From the IMG/VR virus record IMGVR_UViG_3300037189_012916, positions 1 through 34,907 of that record: DNA of 34,907 nt; one strand, 5' to 3'. Positions within the stretch are counted from its first letter, which is position 1; every line of letters starts with the position of its first letter. Positions 30,705 through 34,907 of this stretch are shown piece after piece. This DNA comes from a virus. Position numbers and translations under genes: made by a program. The notes beneath the pieces were generated by a model. It was not told where the DNA came from and did not search any database. It saw only the letters and a program-made list of their open reading frames with translations.

Positions 30705-31310
30705 ATGAAAATTACTGAACTGCTGATAGAAAATTCTCAAATAGATGAATTAGATCTTAACAGGATTGGTCAAGCTCTGGGTACAGGAGCTAAAAAGGTG
30801 GCTAATGTAGCAGGAGCAGTAACGGGTGGTCTTAGAGGATTAGGAACATCGTTTAAACAGGGGTACGATGCAGGTAAGGCCTACACAAGCGGAACTTCAA
30901 CTGCTAATCCTGCTGGTGCTTCGACTAGCGCAGCCTCAACACAGACTGTTTCTGCACCAGCAGGAACTAGTTCAACGCCTGGAGCGCCGACACCGCCTAG
31001 ATCAAGTGCTCCTGCTGCTAACAACCCTCCCCCTACACAACCGCAGGCTAGCACAGCTCCAGTTCCAGGGCAGGAAATCGAAATGCCCGGAACCAATCTT
31101 AAATTTAAATATGATGCAGACTGGAAGGATTCTGCAGGAAATCCTGCCGATCCTGCTATACAGAAAGTATTACAGCAATTGGCCAGTGGTGTCGATAAAG
31201 CATCAATTCCTCGAGCAGATCTAAATGCTGCTAGACGCAGTTTAGGATTACCTGCATTTGAAAGCAAAACTGTAGGATTTAACAGCAAATTCCTAGGTAC
31301 AACAATCTAA
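30705..31310 (+). CDS. Late virion-type protein with internal-head-protein-like N-terminus
   Basis: 201 residues, family not recognised. Three parts: an N-terminal segment, a Gly/Ala helix region (VANVAGAVTGGLRGLGTSFK, about 32-51) and an Ala/Pro/Ser/Thr linker (about 62-120), then a small C-terminal domain (MPGTNLKFKYDADWKD, IQKVLQQLASGVDKASIPRA). The start MKITELLIEN resembles the T4 internal-protein capsid targeting sequence MKTYQEFIAEA, which prohead protease gp21 cuts after Glu; LIE before N fits the L/I-x-E pattern. Driven by the perfect late promoter upstream, with AAGG 10 nt before the ATG. A packaged head protein is a hypothesis; any late structural protein is possible. Its stop overlaps the stop of the convergent frameshift ORF. 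Confidence 0.7.
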   Translation: MKITELLIENSQIDELDLNRIGQALGTGAKKVANVAGAVTGGLRGLGTSFKQGYDAGKAYTSGTSTANPAGASTSAASTQTVSAPAGTSSTPGAPTPPRSSAPAANNPPPTQPQASTAPVPGQEIEMPGTNLKFKYDADWKDSAGNPADPAIQKVLQQLASGVDKASIPRADLNAARRSLGLPAFESKTVGFNSKFLGTTI

Positions 31311-31537
31311 AAGAAACTAAGACCGGTTTTTTTAGTAGTTTCTAAATTTGATTGTATAATTTCACCTATTATTGTTCGATCCTCGGGTGTTAACAAGAAA
31401 GATTCATTAAGTGTTAGACCTCCGCGCATATACCAGCATAGTCTAAACAGTTCTTCCTTGATGGCTTTTGTATCTTTTTCGTATTCTGATACCAGCTTGT
31501 CAATACCTTCGCTGTCGAGATACAAAAGCCTTATACG
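31307..31537 (-). CDS. Frameshift-extension ORF of the gp26-like assembly protein
   Basis: An open frame with no convincing start of its own: the first possible codon is TTG at 31525 and no ribosome-binding site precedes it. It is in the -1 frame of the gp26-like gene and stays open back through the slippery heptamer. After slippage, 76 residues would be added, beginning CGT-ATA-AGG (R-I-R) and continuing LLYLDSEGIDKLVSEYEKDT. The segment LFRLCWYMRGGLTLNES and LTPEDRTIIGEIIQSNLETT-KKTGLSFF resembles small proteins found beside gp26-like genes in aquatic T4-type phages, which argues for a real protein. Probably expressed as a 365-residue fusion, like lambda gpGT. Confidence 0.75.
   Translation of the reverse strand, partial: RIRLLYLDSEGIDKLVSEYEKDTKAIKEELFRLCWYMRGGLTLNESFLLTPEDRTIIGEIIQSNLETTKKTGLSFF
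31312..31343 (-). terminator. Hairpin at the convergent gene ends
   Basis: AGAAACTA/TAGTTTCT pair over 8 bp (31312-31319/31336-31343). On the minus strand the stem is followed by TTTA at the stop of the frameshift ORF, giving a weak terminator; on the plus strand it lies just after the stop at 31310. It could end transcription from both sides. Confidence 0.35.
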
Positions 31538-31543
31538 AAAAAA
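31463..31543 (-). promoter_or_regulatory. -1 programmed ribosomal frameshift signal
   Basis: On the minus strand the gp26-like frame reads GCA ACT TTT TTC GTA TAA. The heptamer T TTT TTC (31543-31537) fits X XXY YYZ. Six bases later begins a perfect 13-bp stem: GGCTTTTGTATCT (31530-31518) with AGATACAAAAGCC (31475-31463). The loop is 42 nt, within which CAGC/GCTG (31514-31511/31496-31493) could pair. Heptamer, spacer and stem are as expected for a -1 site. The zero-frame stop TAA (31533-31531) lies between heptamer and stem. Confidence 0.85.
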
Positions 31544-32403
31544 GTTGCAGGATCAAACATCAAAGGCACTTCGATTGTGTCTTTATCATACCCTTGTTCC
31601 TTCATATCCTGTGTTGCAGGAACTACTAAGGGTTTAATTGCATTAACTTCTCTAAGCTCATCGAGATGATTTTGCATTTTGTTGAAAATGTCTTTGTCTA
31701 CGTTTTCGACAAATTCCTTAATATGTGATCTATCTTCGGTACTGCCTGCACTAGAATCTATTCGAAATATACTAGACTCTACTACTCCTATAGTTACCTC
31801 GGTTAACTTTTTAAAACTATCTTTGAAAGTTTTAATCTTATCCTCATCGGACATTTCGCCGTCGTTGGCTATCTGTATAATTCGTTGCGTTTCGAACGTT
31901 TTAATTGCGCTATCGCTAATTTGTTTATAGTTAAGAGGCTTTACATAGACAGTAAGATCATTGTTGATGCTGATAATCGGATTCCAGGTGATTTGATTCT
32001 GTAGGGTATCCATTACAATTCTTAGATCAACTTCGTAGTCTAGCTCTCCACTTTCTCCCAGCTTTATTGGAGTGGTCATCTTTTCTCCATAGGTAGCTAG
32101 TCTAATGGCAATCAAGATCACATCAATATCTATACTGGGCACTTGCCAGGCGTTTTTAATGTTTGGCATACAGTGCTGTATAACATCAACTACTGCCTGA
32201 CCGCTGAGTACAGCATCCGGGACCTTGAGCATTAGTTCGTCCTTTGCGGTCATTGAATATACTGGATATTCACCAGTTTCGCTGATGTCTAAACTACCTG
32301 CGGGCCAATAATTTCCTTGGCTAGGCAATTTAATATAGATTTTGGGTTGCCTCATAAATGAAGCTAGTGGATTATTCTGTAGGGGAAGGCCGTTTACTAC
32401 CAT
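31531..32403 (-). CDS. 26: gp26-like baseplate hub / tail assembly protein
   Basis: 290 residues from ATG 32403, chosen over the far-upstream Met at 32466 because GGAG precedes it by 8 nt and the family-like sequence starts at NPLASFMRQPKIYIKLPSQG. The pattern (YIKLPSQGNYWPAG, YSMTAKDELMLKVPDAVLSG, CMPNIKNAWQVPSIDIDVIL, IAIRLATYGEKM) matches gp26-like base plate proteins of T4-type aquatic phages. As I recall, many relatives carry two Cys pairs (zinc-like); neither is present, since the corresponding places read GESGELDYEV and DTIEVPLMF. The C-terminus PATFFV is encoded by the slippery site. Together with the extension it resembles G/GT tail chaperones. It is divergent from the tape measure gene, whose product such a chaperone would bind. 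Confidence 0.75.
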   Translation of the reverse strand: MVVNGLPLQNNPLASFMRQPKIYIKLPSQGNYWPAGSLDISETGEYPVYSMTAKDELMLKVPDAVLSGQAVVDVIQHCMPNIKNAWQVPSIDIDVILIAIRLATYGEKMTTPIKLGESGELDYEVDLRIVMDTLQNQITWNPIISINNDLTVYVKPLNYKQISDSAIKTFETQRIIQIANDGEMSDEDKIKTFKDSFKKLTEVTIGVVESSIFRIDSSAGSTEDRSHIKEFVENVDKDIFNKMQNHLDELREVNAIKPLVVPATQDMKEQGYDKDTIEVPLMFDPATFFV

Positions 32404-32415
32404 ATTTTTAACTCC

Positions 32416-32423
32416 GATAAATA
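32416..32423 (+). promoter_or_regulatory. Late-promoter-like GATAAATA toward tape measure gene
   Basis: Plus-strand GATAAATA, one base off TATAAATA, 52 nt before the tape measure ATG. It lies upstream of, and points at, the opposite-strand copy at 32444-32451. Confidence 0.5.
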
Positions 32424-32443
32424 AAAGATAAATTAGGACGATG

Positions 32444-32451
32444 TATTTATC
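32444..32451 (-). promoter_or_regulatory. Late-promoter-like GATAAATA toward gp26-like gene
   Basis: Minus-strand GATAAATA, the same variant as the facing plus-strand copy, 40 nt before the gp26-like ATG at 32403. The two would give 5'-overlapping transcripts. Confidence 0.5.
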
Positions 32452-32475
32452 TACGCAGATAACCACTAAAAAACA

Positions 32476-34907
32476 ATGGCAGAAGTCACAGGATCAATAG
32501 GTAACGAACCAGTAGAACTGAATAATGCGGCTACAGAGGCTACGTTAAAACTACTGCTGCAGGCTACCTTATCGGCAAACAGGCAAACACTCGAGAGTGT
32601 TAGGAACATTGCTCAAAACAGCGGATTAAACGCAGAAACAGTAGCAGCAGCAAATGAAAATCTTAGCAGACTTGCATCGGGTACTACAAAAACAGGAGCT
32701 TCGTTAGGTGCAGTAGGTGTAGTTGCCGATCAAGTAAAAGCTGGACTTTCTAAGGTAGCAGATGTAACCAAAGAAATTACATCTGGTACTGGCAATGTAA
32801 GCGGTGTTTTTGATATCTTTGCTAAACTACCGGGAGTTTTAGGCGCAGTATTTTCTGGTATGCAAAAGTTAGCTGCATATCAAGAAAATTTATTACAGAC
32901 TTATCAAAGCATTACTCGCGTAGGAGCTAACTTCGGGGGCAGCCTAACGCAAATGAGACAGGCTGCCGCCGATACCTTTATGACATTAGATGAATTTCGA
33001 GATGTTATATCGCAGAGTGGTGAAATTTTTGCCAAAATGGGTGGTACTGTAAATCAAGGAGCTACTTCGTTCAGGCAATTAAGTAAGGAATTATTGGGCA
33101 GTGAAATTGGTCGAGATCTTAGAGCTCTTGGAATGACCACTAAAGAAATTAACGAAGGGATGCTCTCGTATATTTCTGTTACTGGAGGCAGGACTAAGAA
33201 AGAATTAGAAAATACTGAATTAATAACAAAAGCCACTGGTGAATATTTTACAGAGTTAGACAAGCTAACGCAGTTTAGTGGAAGAAGTAGAAAACAACAA
33301 GAAGAAGATCAAAAAAAAGCTGCTGCTAATGCAGCCTATCAACAGGCACTGTCGCGCATGACAGAAGAACAGAAGGCTAGGGCAGAAATAGGTAGACAGG
33401 CTGCTGCAAATTCTGGTATAGCTGGCGCGCAAGAAGCCTTCATGTCTAGGATTGCAGGGTTACCACCAATAACTGAGGATGCTAGACAATTTACAGGGAT
33501 TTATTCTCAAGCCGCACAGGGAATAAATCAGATGGCAGATCAGGCATTAAGTGCAACCGGCACAATGAAAGGTGTCGAGTCTGGATTTGGAATGTTTAAT
33601 GCAGGAGTAAAAAGGCAAACCGATAGTCTAGGGCTCACTGCAACTGCACTAGCAATGCAAGGTAATCGAATCGTTAATGGTGCTACTTTATATTCGATTC
33701 AGTTAGAAAAGAAGGGAGCAGATACTGCAGAGGGCACTGCAAAAATAATGAATGATATTGCTGCACAGCAAGCAACACAAAAAAAATCCGAAGCTGCACA
33801 GGCTGTTGAAACTCAAATAGCAATGCAGAAATTAGGTCAAGAACTCTTGACTAAACTGTTGCCTATAGTATCTGCCCTCTGGAATGTAATGAATCCTCTT
33901 GTAACTGCAGTTACCAGTGTGCTAAATGCAATGCTCAAAATTCCTTATTTGTTTGAGATATTAGGAGCTTCGTTAGCAGCAGCAGTTTTAGCATTGGCAG
34001 TTGTTAGAACTCGAGCAGCAGTAGCAGCAGTTGGATCAATGTTTGGAGGCGGCGTGCCTCCAGGCGGATCTCCGGGCGGCCGAGGCGGCCCGCCGGTCGG
34101 CGGTGGTGGGCCTCCGGGGGGTGCTGGTAGAGCAGCAGGAGCAGCAGGCGGTGCTGGTAGAGCAGCAGGAGGTGCTTTAGGAGGGATTGGGGCTGGACTC
34201 GGCAGTGGAGTAGGCGCAGCATTAACTGGACTATCTACCGGATTAATATCATTAGCTAATCCGAGGGCAATGTTGGGAACTGTAACTTTAGGATTATTAT
34301 CTGGAAGTTTACTGATCTCTGCAAAAGCGTTTAAAGAATTTACAGGAGTAAGCTGGAAAGATGTAGGAATAGCAACATTAGCAATTACTGGACTTGCAGC
34401 AGGCGCTGCTGCCCTATCCTTTATAGCTCCTGCAATACTCATCGGTTCTGCAGCGTTAGGTGCCCTCGGCGGCGCAATATGGCTTTTAGCCAAAGGACTT
34501 AAAGAATTCCCTACTGATGTCTTTCCTAGTATAAATGTATCTTTTGGAGCTTTGGGGGATATAGTTAGTGATGTATTTGGTGCTATAGATTCTGTGATAT
34601 CTTCGACATTGACAGTTATTAAATCTACCTTTGGATTTGTCTGGAATGTAATATCATGGCCATTTAAACAATTAGGATCTGTAGTGACTACTTCCTTTGA
34701 TGCAGTAAGTGGATTAGTTACAGGACTATACAATGGAATTAAATCTACCTTTGGATTTGTTTGGGATGTTATATCTTATCCGTTTAAGCAACTAGGTAGT
34801 TTGGTTAATGGCGCCTTTGATGCAGTTACAGGCCTAGTTACAGGTCTGTATAACGGAATTAAAACTACTTTTGGATTTGTTTGGGATGTTATATCTTATC
34901 CGTTTAA
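32476..34907 (+). CDS. Tail tape measure protein, 3' end beyond window
   Basis: At least 810 residues, open to the right edge. It starts MAEVTGSIGNEPVELNNAAT. Residues 15-330 are mostly helical and Ala/Gln-rich, typical of tape measure proteins. Hydrophobic stretches at about 486-508 (IPYLFEILGASLAAAVLALA) and 634-672 could insert into the host membrane. A Gly/Pro/Ala linker spans about 522-565. From about residue 716 a 40-residue repeat begins (STFGFVWNVISWPFKQLGS, then FDAVSGLVTGLYNGIK), still running at the edge. Function inferred: sets tail length and is ejected ahead of DNA. It is unlike T4 gp29 (590 residues) in length and repeats. No strong ribosome-binding site precedes the ATG. It is divergent from its probable chaperone. 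Confidence 0.85.
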   Translation, partial: MAEVTGSIGNEPVELNNAATEATLKLLLQATLSANRQTLESVRNIAQNSGLNAETVAAANENLSRLASGTTKTGASLGAVGVVADQVKAGLSKVADVTKEITSGTGNVSGVFDIFAKLPGVLGAVFSGMQKLAAYQENLLQTYQSITRVGANFGGSLTQMRQAAADTFMTLDEFRDVISQSGEIFAKMGGTVNQGATSFRQLSKELLGSEIGRDLRALGMTTKEINEGMLSYISVTGGRTKKELENTELITKATGEYFTELDKLTQFSGRSRKQQEEDQKKAAANAAYQQALSRMTEEQKARAEIGRQAAANSGIAGAQEAFMSRIAGLPPITEDARQFTGIYSQAAQGINQMADQALSATGTMKGVESGFGMFNAGVKRQTDSLGLTATALAMQGNRIVNGATLYSIQLEKKGADTAEGTAKIMNDIAAQQATQKKSEAAQAVETQIAMQKLGQELLTKLLPIVSALWNVMNPLVTAVTSVLNAMLKIPYLFEILGASLAAAVLALAVVRTRAAVAAVGSMFGGGVPPGGSPGGRGGPPVGGGGPPGGAGRAAGAAGGAGRAAGGALGGIGAGLGSGVGAALTGLSTGLISLANPRAMLGTVTLGLLSGSLLISAKAFKEFTGVSWKDVGIATLAITGLAAGAAALSFIAPAILIGSAALGALGGAIWLLAKGLKEFPTDVFPSINVSFGALGDIVSDVFGAIDSVISSTLTVIKSTFGFVWNVISWPFKQLGSVVTTSFDAVSGLVTGLYNGIKSTFGFVWDVISYPFKQLGSLVNGAFDAVTGLVTGLYNGIKTTFGFVWDVISYPF
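34621..34907 (+). repeat. Tandem 120-nt (40-residue) repeats in tape measure gene
   Basis: Units start at 34621, 34741 and 34861, exactly 120 nt apart, each beginning AAA(T/A)CTAC(C/T)TTTGGATTTG. The third is cut by the window edge. Units two and three are closer to each other than to the first. Confidence 0.9.

Noticed and set aside
30881-31288. Minus-strand and alternative-frame ORFs over the 201-residue late gene
   Set aside because: Caused by its Ala/Pro-rich codons; the late promoter and ribosome-binding site support only the frame starting at 30705.
31307-31525. Independent gene starting at TTG 31525
   Set aside because: TTG without a ribosome-binding site, inside the 5' arm of the 13-bp stem; frameshift expression explains the open frame better.
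33945-34733. 262-residue Pro/Ala-rich ORF on the minus strand
   Set aside because: Antisense shadow of the Gly/Ala-rich tape measure gene, with no ribosome-binding site or domain.
1-34907. CRISPR array or insertion sequence
   Set aside because: No evenly spaced direct repeats with unique spacers, and no transposase or terminal inverted repeats.

Overview
The window is part of an AT-rich genome of a contractile-tailed virus distantly related to phage T4. Recognisable T4-type proteins are gp25, gp6, gp5 and gp53 (baseplate), a gp26-like hub/assembly protein, gp55 (late sigma factor) and gp46/gp47 (recombination nuclease). Sequence style (giant fibre-like proteins, collagen stalks, G-x-GY repeats, a subtilase) resembles T4-type phages of marine or freshwater bacteria. 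No photosynthesis gene, tRNA or other host marker is visible, so the host is left open.

Bases 1-25583, minus strand: a tightly packed late structural block. Read in transcription order it runs: gp48/54-like protein, gp53, a 1039-residue putative hub protein, gp5 with a C-terminal GH19-type hydrolase, gp25, gp6, a giant 4490-residue structural protein, a collagen-like fibre protein, and a subtilisin-like protease cut by the left edge. Most genes are separated by 0-3 nt or overlap, indicating one or a few operons with translational coupling.

Bases 25584-30150, plus strand: a divergent intergenic region with promoter-like signals, then gp55, gp47, gp46, a small AT-hook protein and a free-standing GIY-YIG nuclease. 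gp47/gp46 overlap by ATGA and the last two genes overlap their upstream neighbours.

Bases 30150-30704: no gene. It holds a candidate structured RNA of about 365 nt closed by a 9-bp helix, then terminator-like hairpins and a perfect T4-type late promoter (TATAAATA) for the next gene. That gene encodes a protein whose N-terminus resembles T4 internal head proteins.

Bases 31307-32403, minus strand: the gp26-like gene and a start-poor 3' ORF. The two are joined by what looks like a textbook -1 programmed frameshift: heptamer T TTT TTC, 6-nt spacer, perfect 13-bp stem. This is the architecture of tail assembly chaperones (lambda G/GT) and it lies beside the tape measure gene, which starts at 32476 on the plus strand and runs off the right edge in exact 120-nt repeats. 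This frameshift is the strongest candidate for an undescribed system here; the structured RNA is second.
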